Part shown: in pieces, positions 46,670 to 54,038 of the stretch | How positions within the stretch are numbered: the first letter of the stretch is position 1 | Layout of the letters: the number at the start of each line of letters is the position of its first letter | Assembly (NCBI RefSeq): GCF_017352375.1 | Contig: NZ_JAFEVR010000009.1 | Span: 372,001-436,000 of the forward strand | Direction of reading: 5' to 3' | Origin: Mycolicibacterium sp. S2-37 | Lineage (GTDB): Bacteria; Actinomycetota; Actinomycetes; Mycobacteriales; Mycobacteriaceae | Length of the DNA: 64,000 nt | Notes under the pieces: model-generated | Told to the model about the DNA's origin: nothing | The model's input: the letters and a program-made list of their open reading frames with translations, nothing else | Database searches by the model: none | Position numbers and translations under genes: made by a program

Positions 46670-47563
46670 GTGCAGATCGGAATGACCATGCCGGTGATGG
46701 AGCCCGATCTCGACGCGACCCTGCTGCGGTCCTGGGCCCAGACGGTGGACGATGGGCCCTTCTCCTCGCTGTGTTGGGGTGAGCGCATCGCCTTCAGCAA
46801 TCCCGACAGCCTGACCCTGCTCGGCGCGCTGGCCGCGTGGACGGACCGGGTGCGGCTGGTGACCACGGTGATCGTGCCGCAGTTACACGACCCGGTCATG
46901 CTCGCCAAGGCTCTGGCGACGGGGGACCTCGTCAGCGGGGGACGGCTCACCGTCGGCATCGGCGTCGGCGGCCGCCACGAGGACTATCGGGCGGTCGGCG
47001 CCGATCCGGCCACCCAGACCATGCGGGGTATGGCCGAACGCGTCGCCGTCATGAAGCGGGTGTGGGCCGGCGAGAAGATCACCGACTCGGTGCTGCCGGT
47101 GGGGCCTGCGTCGGTGCAGCCCGGCGGGCCTCCGCTGATGGTCGGCACGATCGGCCCGAAGACGGTGCGCAGCGCGGCGTCCTGGGCCCAGGGCATGGCC
47201 GGGACGATCCTCGACCTCGACGTCGGAAAGCAGGCGGAGCTCTTCGACGTCGCGCGCGACGCATGGGCGCAGGCGCAGAAGCCCGCACCACACCTCGCCA
47301 CGTCGTTCTGGTTCGCCGTCGGTGACCGGGACACGGCACGCGCACAGATGCACCGGCATCTGCGGCGCTACATGAACTGGATTCCCGCCGAGTACGTCGA
47401 CGCCATGGCGCCCGACACGGGGTTCGCCGGGAACGAGGACGAGCTGATCGACGTTCTCCAGCGGTTCGCCGACATCGGCACCGACGAGGTGCACCTGATC
47501 CCGACGAGCTCGGACATCGAGCAGTTGGCCCGGGTAGCCGATGCGGTGAAGCGGTTCGGCTGA
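46670..47563 (+). CDS. LLM-class flavin/F420-dependent oxidoreductase
   Basis: 297-residue luciferase-like TIM barrel. The start MQIGMTMPVMEPDLD, TTVIVPQLHDPVMLAKALAT and the GRLTVGIGVGGRHEDYRAVG loop are typical of the mycobacterial F420-dependent LLM group. Substrate unknown. It starts with GTG 27 bases after the transporter gene and is followed by a DUF899 gene after three bases, so these may be cotranscribed. Confidence 0.85.
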   Translation: MQIGMTMPVMEPDLDATLLRSWAQTVDDGPFSSLCWGERIAFSNPDSLTLLGALAAWTDRVRLVTTVIVPQLHDPVMLAKALATGDLVSGGRLTVGIGVGGRHEDYRAVGADPATQTMRGMAERVAVMKRVWAGEKITDSVLPVGPASVQPGGPPLMVGTIGPKTVRSAASWAQGMAGTILDLDVGKQAELFDVARDAWAQAQKPAPHLATSFWFAVGDRDTARAQMHRHLRRYMNWIPAEYVDAMAPDTGFAGNEDELIDVLQRFADIGTDEVHLIPTSSDIEQLARVADAVKRFG

Positions 47564-47566
47564 CCG

Positions 47567-48238
47567 ATGACCGATTCTGGCATGCCACCGCTCGTATCCC
47601 GCGGACAGTGGGAGCAGGCTCGTGCCGAACTCCTGGCTCGGGAGAAGGAGCTGACTCGTCTCAAGGATTCGGTGAGCGCGGCGCGTCGGCGGATGCCGAT
47701 GGTGGAGGTGACCGAGCCGTACGCATTCGACAGCGAGACCGGCCGCGTCGGCCTGCTCGACCTCTTCGACGGACGCCGCCAGTTGATCGTGCAGCACTTC
47801 ATGTTCGGCAGCGACTGGAAACAGGGCTGCGAGGGCTGCTCGATGATGGCCGACCACCTCGGACCGCTGTCGCACCTGCACGCGAAGGACACCTCGCTGG
47901 TGCTGGTGTCGCGGGCGCCGTTGAGCAAGCTCTTGGCTTTCCGCGACCGGATGGGTTGGGACCTGCCGTGGGTGTCATCGGGTGCGTCCACGTTCAACGA
48001 GGACTATCACGTGACGGTCGACGGCGAGGAGCGGCACGGCATCAGCGTGTTCCTGCGCGACGGCAACCGCGTGTTCCACACCTGGTCGACCTACCGGCGC
48101 GGGGAGGAGCCGTTCATGGTCGTGTTCGACCTGCTCGACCTCACGCCGTACGGAAGGCAGGAGACCTGGGAGGACTCACCGCCCGGATGGCCACAGCAGC
48201 CGCCGTACGAGTGGATGCGGCTGCACGACTCCTACTGA
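47567..48238 (+). CDS. DUF899 thioredoxin-like protein
   Basis: 223 residues. A helical N-terminus (WEQARAELLAREKELTRLKD) is followed by a thioredoxin-like fold with QHFMFGSDWKQGCEGCSMMAD, where Cys-Glu-Gly-Cys sits in the active-site position. SRAPLSKLLAFRDRMGWDLPWVSS and DGNRVFHTWSTYRRGEEP are family hallmarks. DUF899 proteins are of unknown function and are presumed redox-active or dithiol proteins. It converges with the Pro-repeat protein gene. Confidence 0.85.
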   Translation: MTDSGMPPLVSRGQWEQARAELLAREKELTRLKDSVSAARRRMPMVEVTEPYAFDSETGRVGLLDLFDGRRQLIVQHFMFGSDWKQGCEGCSMMADHLGPLSHLHAKDTSLVLVSRAPLSKLLAFRDRMGWDLPWVSSGASTFNEDYHVTVDGEERHGISVFLRDGNRVFHTWSTYRRGEEPFMVVFDLLDLTPYGRQETWEDSPPGWPQQPPYEWMRLHDSY

Positions 48239-48242
48239 ACCG

Positions 48243-48779
48243 TCACCACAGCCGGGGCAGGCCCAGCGGGTTGAACGGATCCGGTGGCGGGGGAAGGCCC
48301 AGCGGGTTGAGCGGATTGATGCGCGGGGGTGGCGGTGGCGGTGGCAACCCGAGGGGATTGAGCGGGTTGATCTCCGGCGGTGGTGGCAGACCCAGCGGGT
48401 TGAACGGGTTGATGGCCGGCGGTGGCGGCAGACCGAGCGGGTTCAGCGGATTGATGCTCGGCGCGGAGGGAGGCGGGACATTCAGTGCGGGCGGGTTGAA
48501 GACGATCGGAATCGCGAGATCGGGAACGACATCGGGCAACGGGATGTTCACCGGAACCGTCGCGTTGGCTTCCACCGGCGACGGCAGATTGCTCACGTTC
48601 TTGGCGATCTCCTCGGAGATCTGCGGCGGGATCTCCCAGCGCGGTTCGGCGTTCTCCTCTCGTTGCTCGTCGGTGTTCTGCTCCGGCTCCGCTGCGGCGA
48701 CGCCCGCGCCCAACAGGGCAGCGGGCATGCCGACGACACCGATGATGGATGCCGCGGCCAGGACGCGTTTGATGTTCAC
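48243..48779 (-). CDS. Secreted Pro-rich protein with NPLGLPPPP repeats
   Basis: 178 residues. A classical signal peptide (VNIKRVLAAASIIGVVGMP, cleavage after GVAAA at residue 30) is followed by an acidic Gln/Glu region and a beta-type segment (residues 60-105). The C-terminal 75 residues hold five copies of a unit like INPLNPLGLPPPP, ending in NPLGLPRLW. The GTG at 48779 is chosen because an AAGGGG site lies six bases upstream; the TTG two codons earlier touches that site. No known domain. It is probably an extended wall- or surface-associated protein. Related NPLGLP-like repeats occur in other mycobacterial exported proteins, to my recollection. Confidence 0.75.
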   Translation of the reverse strand: MNIKRVLAAASIIGVVGMPAALLGAGVAAAEPEQNTDEQREENAEPRWEIPPQISEEIAKNVSNLPSPVEANATVPVNIPLPDVVPDLAIPIVFNPPALNVPPPSAPSINPLNPLGLPPPPAINPFNPLGLPPPPEINPLNPLGLPPPPPPPRINPLNPLGLPPPPDPFNPLGLPRLW

Positions 48780-48945
48780 GATCAACCCCTTGAAATGGAA
48801 ACCGCTTCATCATAGGCGCCGGGTCGGGCCCATGGGCGTCTACAGCGATTGTCAGCCTCGGCGTCTACGTCATCGAACTGGCCGTCCGCTTCACCGGGAC
48901 GGGATGGATTGTGCGCGCGTGCCACCGGGATGACCGCTCACCTCG

Positions 48946-50286
48946 CTAGCCGACGATCCGCTCCGCCTCCCGCAATCCGCTGAGGTATGCCCCGTGCACG
49001 GTGCCGAAGTACTCGGGGTTGGTGGCTTCGCCGGCGAACAGCAGGCCCTCTCCGAGGGGTTCGCCGAGCGCGTCCATGTCGTCAGGGCTCGACCCGACGG
49101 CGAGGAAGCTGTAGGAACCGCGGGCGTACGGGTCACTTCCCCACCGGGTGACGAGGGATCCGGTCGGCTGCGGCGCCCCGAGGGCGGTGACCAGCTCGGC
49201 CACCGCGTCGGCGTCGGGCAGCGACTCCCGTGACCACGCGGCCTCGCCGCCGCGCAATCCGATCAACACCGGCCGGTCGGTGAACCACAGGCCGTTGACC
49301 AGGTCGGTGACCGGTTGATCGGCGCCGACGAGGCCGATCATCGGTCGGTCCCGCGGCCAGAACGGCTCGTCGAACGTGACCACCACCTTGTTCAGCAGTC
49401 CGAACCCCAGACGTTCTATCGCACCGCGTTTGGCGTCGGGCAGCGGTGGATCGAAGGCGATGGCGCCGGCTTTGAGCACTCCGAGCGGAACCGTCACGAT
49501 GACCCGGTCGGCCGTCACCGGGCCCCGGGACGTCTCGATGTGCACCGGTGACGACCGGTGGGAGATCCGGGTCACCTCGGTGGACTTCCTGATGTCCAGT
49601 CGCTGTGCGAGCCGTTCGGACAGCTGGGTGTAGCCGCCGGGCAGCAGGACATCCGGTCCGTCGAGTTCTTCCTCGCTGCCGAACCAGCGCAGTGACATCT
49701 GGCCAGGATCGGCGGCGTACTCGCCGGCGATCCGCGACGTCACGTTCCAGGCCACCAGTGGGTCGCCGAGATCCGCGACCCCGACCAGGCCGTCGGCGAG
49801 TGTGTCGTTCAGATCTGCTGTGGCACTGCGGATGTCGAGCTGTTCGGCGATCGGTGGCCAGCCGGCCGATGCGACCGCCGCGGCGCCGGGATCGACCGCT
49901 CCACCCGGTCGGAGCAACACGAAGTCCTCGAAGTCGGTCGCCACAGTCCTGGCGCCGACATCGTGCGCGAGCGACAGGAGCGGATTGCCGTCGGTGCCGT
50001 GGATCCATGACGCACCGACGTCGATGGGCAATCCGAGTGAGGTGTCGGTGCTGGTGCGGCCGCCGATCCTGTCGCGGGCCTCCAAAACCGTGACACGGAC
50101 GCCGGAGTCGGCGAGCCGTCGCGCCGCGGCAAGTCCGGAGAATCCGGCGCCGACCACCACGACATGCTCGGCGTCGGTGTCCGCACCCGGAGGTGGTGAG
50201 GGTTCGTCGCCGCAGCCTGGAACCAGTGACGCCGCGACGAGCGCGCCCAGGCCCAGGGTGAATTCGCGGCGTCCGACCCCGGGCAT
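48946..50286 (-). CDS. Flavin monoamine/polyamine oxidase, exported lipoprotein
   Basis: 446-residue FAD-dependent amine oxidase. The N-terminus MPGVGRREFTLGLG has a twin-arginine (RR at 6-7) and a lipobox LVPGC with Cys25, indicating folded, FAD-loaded export and lipid anchoring. The dinucleotide fold is HVVVVGAGFSGLAAARRL; the motif EARDRIGGRT, substrate pocket VGASWIHGTDGNP and C-terminal GEGLLFAGEATNPEYFGTVHGA are those of polyamine and monoamine oxidases. The Cys that binds FAD covalently in MAO is not in evidence. It would oxidise amines outside the membrane. A hairpin terminator at 50344 separates it from the upstream PGRS-like gene. Confidence 0.87.
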   Translation of the reverse strand: MPGVGRREFTLGLGALVAASLVPGCGDEPSPPPGADTDAEHVVVVGAGFSGLAAARRLADSGVRVTVLEARDRIGGRTSTDTSLGLPIDVGASWIHGTDGNPLLSLAHDVGARTVATDFEDFVLLRPGGAVDPGAAAVASAGWPPIAEQLDIRSATADLNDTLADGLVGVADLGDPLVAWNVTSRIAGEYAADPGQMSLRWFGSEEELDGPDVLLPGGYTQLSERLAQRLDIRKSTEVTRISHRSSPVHIETSRGPVTADRVIVTVPLGVLKAGAIAFDPPLPDAKRGAIERLGFGLLNKVVVTFDEPFWPRDRPMIGLVGADQPVTDLVNGLWFTDRPVLIGLRGGEAAWSRESLPDADAVAELVTALGAPQPTGSLVTRWGSDPYARGSYSFLAVGSSPDDMDALGEPLGEGLLFAGEATNPEYFGTVHGAYLSGLREAERIVG

Positions 50287-50343
50287 GGCGCCGACGCTAG
50301 ACCGGCGCGCTGATCTTGAAGGCCAGTTCGCGAAAACGACGAA

Positions 50344-50375
50344 ACCGGGGCGCCGGCCACAGCCGACGCCCCGGT
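50344..50375 (-). terminator. Hairpin terminator after PGRS-like gene A
   Basis: A perfect 9-base stem ACCGGGGCG/CGCCCCGGT with a 14-base loop lies 21 bases beyond the stop codon of the gene at 50397 on the minus strand. It is followed by a short T-rich stretch (GTTTCGTCGTTTTCG), consistent with an intrinsic terminator of the mycobacterial type. Confidence 0.55.
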
Positions 50376-50396
50376 GCTCATCTCATCGGTGCAGTT

Positions 50397-51848
50397 CTAG
50401 CCTGCAGAGCCTCCGTCGGCACCGTTGGCGCCGTCGGCGCCGCGGGGACCCTGATTGCCCGCATCGCCCGTGTTGCCGGCCGTGCCGCCGGCCGCGACAC
50501 CACCGGCTCCACCGGCGCCACCCGGGCCGCCCGCGGCACCCTTACCGCCGACACCGCCCTTGCCGCCCTTTCCAGCAGTACCGCCGGAGCCGAGCAGACC
50601 AGAAGCGCCGCCGGCGCCTGGAGCTCCACCGTCGCCACCATTACCGCCCGCACCGCCCGGACCGCCGTCGCCGCCCTTACCGCCGTCGCCGCCAACATTG
50701 CCACCGAGGTTGACACCGACGACGGTGCCGCCGAGACCGCCGATACCGCCAGGACCGCCGACGGCGAAGCTATCGCCGCCGTCACCGCCGCCGCCGCCGT
50801 TACCACCGGGTCCGCCGGCGCCGAACAGGCCGCCCCGACCGCCGGCACCGCCCGGTCCGCCGGCGGTGCCGTCGCCGCCAGCGAGTCCGGCTCCGCCGTT
50901 GCCGCCGTTGCCGCCGTTGCCGCCGGTCGCCGGTCCGCCCGCCACGGAGGTGGCGATGCCGCCGGCACCACCGATGCCGCCAGCACCGCCGCCGGGCGCG
51001 CCGTTTCCGCCGTTGCCGCCGACGCCGCCGGTCGCCCCTACGCCTATGATGGCGAGCGCGGTACCGCCTGCACCACCGATGCCGCCCACGCCGAGGACGC
51101 CGACACCGGTTCCATTACCCCCCGCGCCGCCCGGGCCGCCCACTGCGGGCTGCCCCGGGAGGGCGACTGCGGGCAGGCCGATGGTTCCGAGGCCACCGGG
51201 GATACCGCCCAGGAGCGGATTGGCGAGGGCGACGGGTCCGTCGACCCCGTTGCCACCGTTACCGCCGGCACCGCCGCGGCCGAACAGTCCCAGGAAGCCG
51301 GCGTCACCGCCATTGCCGCCGGCGCCGCCGGCGGTGCGCTCACCGACCACCCCGAGCAGCGGATCGACGCCGTCACCGCCATTACCACCGTTACCGCCGT
51401 TGCCGAAGAACGCGAAGATGCCGGCGTTGCCGCCGTTGCCCCCGTTCGCTCCTGCTCCGCCGTTGCCGCCGAAGCCGCCGCTGCCGTAGAAGAAGCCGCC
51501 GTTACCGCCGTTGCCGCCTGCCTGGCCCGGAAGCAGACCGGCTGCACCGTCGCCGCCGCTGCCGATGAAGAAGCCGGCATTGCCGCCGTCCGCGCCGGGC
51601 AGCGCCGCGTCGATGCCGTTGCCGATGAAGATGTTCAGGATCGGGATGAACCCGGCGATGTCGAGCAGGGGGTCGAGCGGGTCACTCGATTGCTGGGGCA
51701 GCGGGGTCGCCGGTGCTGCCTGCGCTGTGCCCGGCAGGGCGATGAGCGCCGCGGCGGGAGCCGCCAGCATCAGCCCGGTCCCTGCGATCGCGGCGCTCGT
51801 GGCCTTGATCGGACGGCCCGCGCGCTTGGCCTTCGAGTGTTTGCCCAT
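50397..51848 (-). CDS. Secreted PGRS-like glycine-rich protein A (no PE domain)
   Basis: 483 residues. Signal peptide MGKHSKAKRAGRPIKATSAA plus a hydrophobic stretch, likely cleaved after TAQA (44). A Gln/Ser/Asp/Pro linker leads to a hydrophobic module, DIAGFIPILNIFIGNGI (about residues 60-76). From residue 80 on it is a GGxGGx polymer with PGRS-style landmarks (GGNGGFF, GIFAFFGNGGNGG). The last 26 residues are Gly-X-Y triplets (GNTGDAGNQGPRGADG), collagen-like. The order signal, hydrophobic module, PGRS core, triplet tail is shared with the next two genes. No PE domain is present. An AAAGGA site precedes the ATG at 51848. Its function is unknown; I infer a surface protein. Confidence 0.82.
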   Translation of the reverse strand: MGKHSKAKRAGRPIKATSAAIAGTGLMLAAPAAALIALPGTAQAAPATPLPQQSSDPLDPLLDIAGFIPILNIFIGNGIDAALPGADGGNAGFFIGSGGDGAAGLLPGQAGGNGGNGGFFYGSGGFGGNGGAGANGGNGGNAGIFAFFGNGGNGGNGGDGVDPLLGVVGERTAGGAGGNGGDAGFLGLFGRGGAGGNGGNGVDGPVALANPLLGGIPGGLGTIGLPAVALPGQPAVGGPGGAGGNGTGVGVLGVGGIGGAGGTALAIIGVGATGGVGGNGGNGAPGGGAGGIGGAGGIATSVAGGPATGGNGGNGGNGGAGLAGGDGTAGGPGGAGGRGGLFGAGGPGGNGGGGGDGGDSFAVGGPGGIGGLGGTVVGVNLGGNVGGDGGKGGDGGPGGAGGNGGDGGAPGAGGASGLLGSGGTAGKGGKGGVGGKGAAGGPGGAGGAGGVAAGGTAGNTGDAGNQGPRGADGANGADGGSAG

Positions 51849-52227
51849 AGGAAAGTCCTTTCGTTGTGGAAGAAAGATCCCGCTCCAGCAAGCTAGCATC
51901 ACTGACTTCGGTCGTTGTCGCAATTTCGTGGGGTGGATACGTGTCTTCATCCGTGCATAGCTGAGGCGAAGATGTGCGCAGGGTAGCTGAGAGCCCTGAT
52001 CGGCATTCCAACCGGGTGCCCTGATCCGCGGTCAGCCTGTGAGCTCCTGGGAAGGCCGATGACGGTCTGCGCCCGGTGAGACCCTCGGGATCATGTACTC
52101 ACGGTTTTCTCAGGTAAATCCTAGGTTACGCGGATAGCCGACAAGGGCACGGTTGTCGGCTCCACCCTGGCCTAATCGACCTTCGACGACGTATCAGCAA
52201 ATAACCGTCAGTTCGTTGTCGGCGGAC
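51849..52227. other. Intergenic region between PGRS-like genes A and B
   Basis: This 379-base stretch has no reading frame on either strand that I would call a gene. Its low-coordinate end contains the ribosome-binding site and promoter element (51885-51897) of PGRS-like gene A. The rest has lower GC runs (GTACTCACGGTTTTCTCAGG and AATCCTAGGTTACGCGGATA) but no hairpin or repeat that I could support. Confidence 0.6.
51885..51897 (-). promoter_or_regulatory. Shared promoter-like element upstream of PGRS-like gene A
   Basis: On the minus strand this reads GCTAGCTTGCTGG, beginning 49 bases before the ATG. The matching elements of the two paralogues begin 50 and 49 bases before their ATGs. The constant distance argues for a common promoter core or regulator site. 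Confidence 0.45.
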
Positions 52228-53775
52228 TCAGCTGCCGGTGTTGCCGCCGTCGACTCCGTTCTGGCCGTCCGAACCGGCGGTGCCGTCGTTGCCGTCTGCG
52301 CCAGGGGAGCCCGTATTGCCGGGCGCACCGGCGGCTGTCCCGCCGACTCCAGCCTTACCTCCCTTGCCGGCGGCCCCGCCCTTGCCCGCGACACCGCCCT
52401 TGCCGACCACTCCGTTCACACCCGCCGAGCCGAATATCCCTGCGGCGCCGCCCTTTCCGGCCGCACCTCCGTCTGCGCCGTTGCCGCCGTCGCCCCCGTT
52501 GCCGCCTGTCCCGCCGTTGCCACCGTTGCCCCCGACGTTGTTGGAATGGTCGACGATGATGGCGCTCCCGCCGTCGCCGCCGTTTCCGGCCGCACCTCCA
52601 ACGGCGCCGTTTCCGCCGTTTCCGCCGGCGCCCCCTGCTCCGCCGCGTCCGCCGTCACCGAAGACGCCTCCGGCGCCGCCATTACCACCAGGACCGCCCG
52701 CAGTTCCGTTCTCGCCATCGATCCCGTTGCCGCCGTTGCCGCCGAGGCCGCCGTTGCCGCCGACGCCGTGCCCGGTCACAGCGGCGATCGCAAAGCCGCC
52801 GGTGCCGCCGTGGCCACCATCCGCACCGCCGTTCGCACCGTTGCCGCCGTTGCCACCATTGCCACCGACGGCCCGCAAGCCCCCGACTGAAATCGCCTCG
52901 CCGCCGAATCCACCTCGACCGCCGAAGCCGAGCCGGCCGGTGCCCGTGCCATCGCCGCCGTCACCGCCGTTGCCCCCCACGATGTTCTGCCCGATGACGA
53001 TCCCGCTCTCGCCCCATTCTCCGATCAGTGGCTCACCAGGCAGCCCACCGAGTAGAGGGTTGTCCCGGTTGGAACCGTTGACACCCGCACCGCCGTTCCC
53101 ACCCGATCCGCCGCTACCGAAGAAAGCGAATTGCGCTGCGTTGCCGCCGTTTCCGCCGCGGCCGCCCGGGGTCTTCTCACCGAGCAGACCCTCGATCAGC
53201 GGGTCGTACCCGTTTCCGCCGTTGCCGCCGTTTCCACCGCTGCCGAAGATCGCGAACATGCCGCCGTTTCCGCCGTTGCCGCCGGAACCACCCGCGCCGC
53301 CGTGACCGCCGTCCCCGCCGCTGCCCCAGAAGAGCCCGGCGTTGCCGCCGTCACCGCCGTCGTCGCCGGGCAGCAGGCCACGCGCGCCGTCGCCTCCGCT
53401 GCCGATGAAGAAGCCGCCGTCCCCGCCGTCGGTGCCGGGAAGGATGCCGGGGATGCCGTTGCCGATGAAGATGTTGAGGATCGGGATGAGTCCGGCGACA
53501 TCCAATGCGAGTTCGATGGGGTTGCTGAACAGCGACGCCAGGGGGTTCGACGTCGACATGCCGTTGCCGAAGAAGCCGGATCCAAGGCAACTGAGATCCA
53601 GTGATCCGCATGATCCCTGCTGCGGCAGGGGTGCTGCCGGTGCGGCCTGTGCCGTGCCGGGCAAGGCGATGAGCACCGCGGCGGGCGCCGCCAGCATCAG
53701 GCCCGCGCCCGCCACCGCCACGCCCGTTGTCCGCACCGGGCGCCGCCCCGTGATGGCCTTCGATTGCTTGCCCAT
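52228..53775 (-). CDS. Secreted PGRS-like glycine-rich protein B (no PE domain)
   Basis: 515 residues, paralogue of the proteins at 50397 and 54039. The signal peptide MGKQSKAITGRRPVRTTGVA runs to a probable cleavage after TAQA (44), as in protein A. A region with two Cys (GSCGSLDLSCLG, about residues 56-67) is unique to this copy. The hydrophobic module reads ALDVAGLIPILNIFIGNGI. The core has the shared FFIGSGGDGARGLLPG, NGGMFAIFGSGG and AQFAFFGSGGSGG landmarks. It ends in a collagen-like triplet tail (GSPGADGNDGTAGSDGQNG). An AAAGAGG site lies six bases before the ATG at 53775. Function unknown; presumed exported and cell-surface associated. Confidence 0.82.
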   Translation of the reverse strand: MGKQSKAITGRRPVRTTGVAVAGAGLMLAAPAAVLIALPGTAQAAPAAPLPQQGSCGSLDLSCLGSGFFGNGMSTSNPLASLFSNPIELALDVAGLIPILNIFIGNGIPGILPGTDGGDGGFFIGSGGDGARGLLPGDDGGDGGNAGLFWGSGGDGGHGGAGGSGGNGGNGGMFAIFGSGGNGGNGGNGYDPLIEGLLGEKTPGGRGGNGGNAAQFAFFGSGGSGGNGGAGVNGSNRDNPLLGGLPGEPLIGEWGESGIVIGQNIVGGNGGDGGDGTGTGRLGFGGRGGFGGEAISVGGLRAVGGNGGNGGNGANGGADGGHGGTGGFAIAAVTGHGVGGNGGLGGNGGNGIDGENGTAGGPGGNGGAGGVFGDGGRGGAGGAGGNGGNGAVGGAAGNGGDGGSAIIVDHSNNVGGNGGNGGTGGNGGDGGNGADGGAAGKGGAAGIFGSAGVNGVVGKGGVAGKGGAAGKGGKAGVGGTAAGAPGNTGSPGADGNDGTAGSDGQNGVDGGNTGS

Positions 53776-53812
53776 GGGAAACCTCTTTTTCACGATGCGG
53801 ACAGGTTGAATG

Positions 53813-53825
53813 GCAGCAACGTAGC
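53813..53825 (-). promoter_or_regulatory. Shared promoter-like element upstream of PGRS-like gene B
   Basis: Minus strand GCTACGTTGCTGC, starting 50 bases before the ATG at 53775; it aligns with the elements of genes A and C. The rest of the 263-base gap up to gene C (53776-54038) has no other feature that I can support. Confidence 0.45.
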
Positions 53826-54038
53826 ACCGAGCTCCCGGGCGATTGATTGATTTCGCGAGCTTCTCGGACCGGCATGTCGGCGGAAATAGCTGAACTGCCT
53901 CGTCGCGCCCCAAAGCTGGTCGCCTCCCGCAGCGGGACGTAGCTGTCACGCAGTCAGGGTGACCGAAACCTGTCTTGCCCATGGCGAGAGGCCCCCGACC
54001 GGGCAATATCAGCAAATCATGCGTCCCCGGGGGATCGC

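Noticed and set aside
50455..51489. Plus-strand open frame coding for a long Pro/Ala-rich protein across PGRS-like gene A
   Set aside because: It is the antisense of Gly codons (GGC/GGN reads as GCC/NCC). The minus-strand frame has the signal peptide, ribosome-binding site and paralogues; the plus frame has none.
52238..53305. Plus-strand Pro-rich frame across PGRS-like gene B
   Set aside because: Same antisense artefact as in gene A; no start context, and the PPLPP pattern follows directly from the Gly repeats on the other strand.
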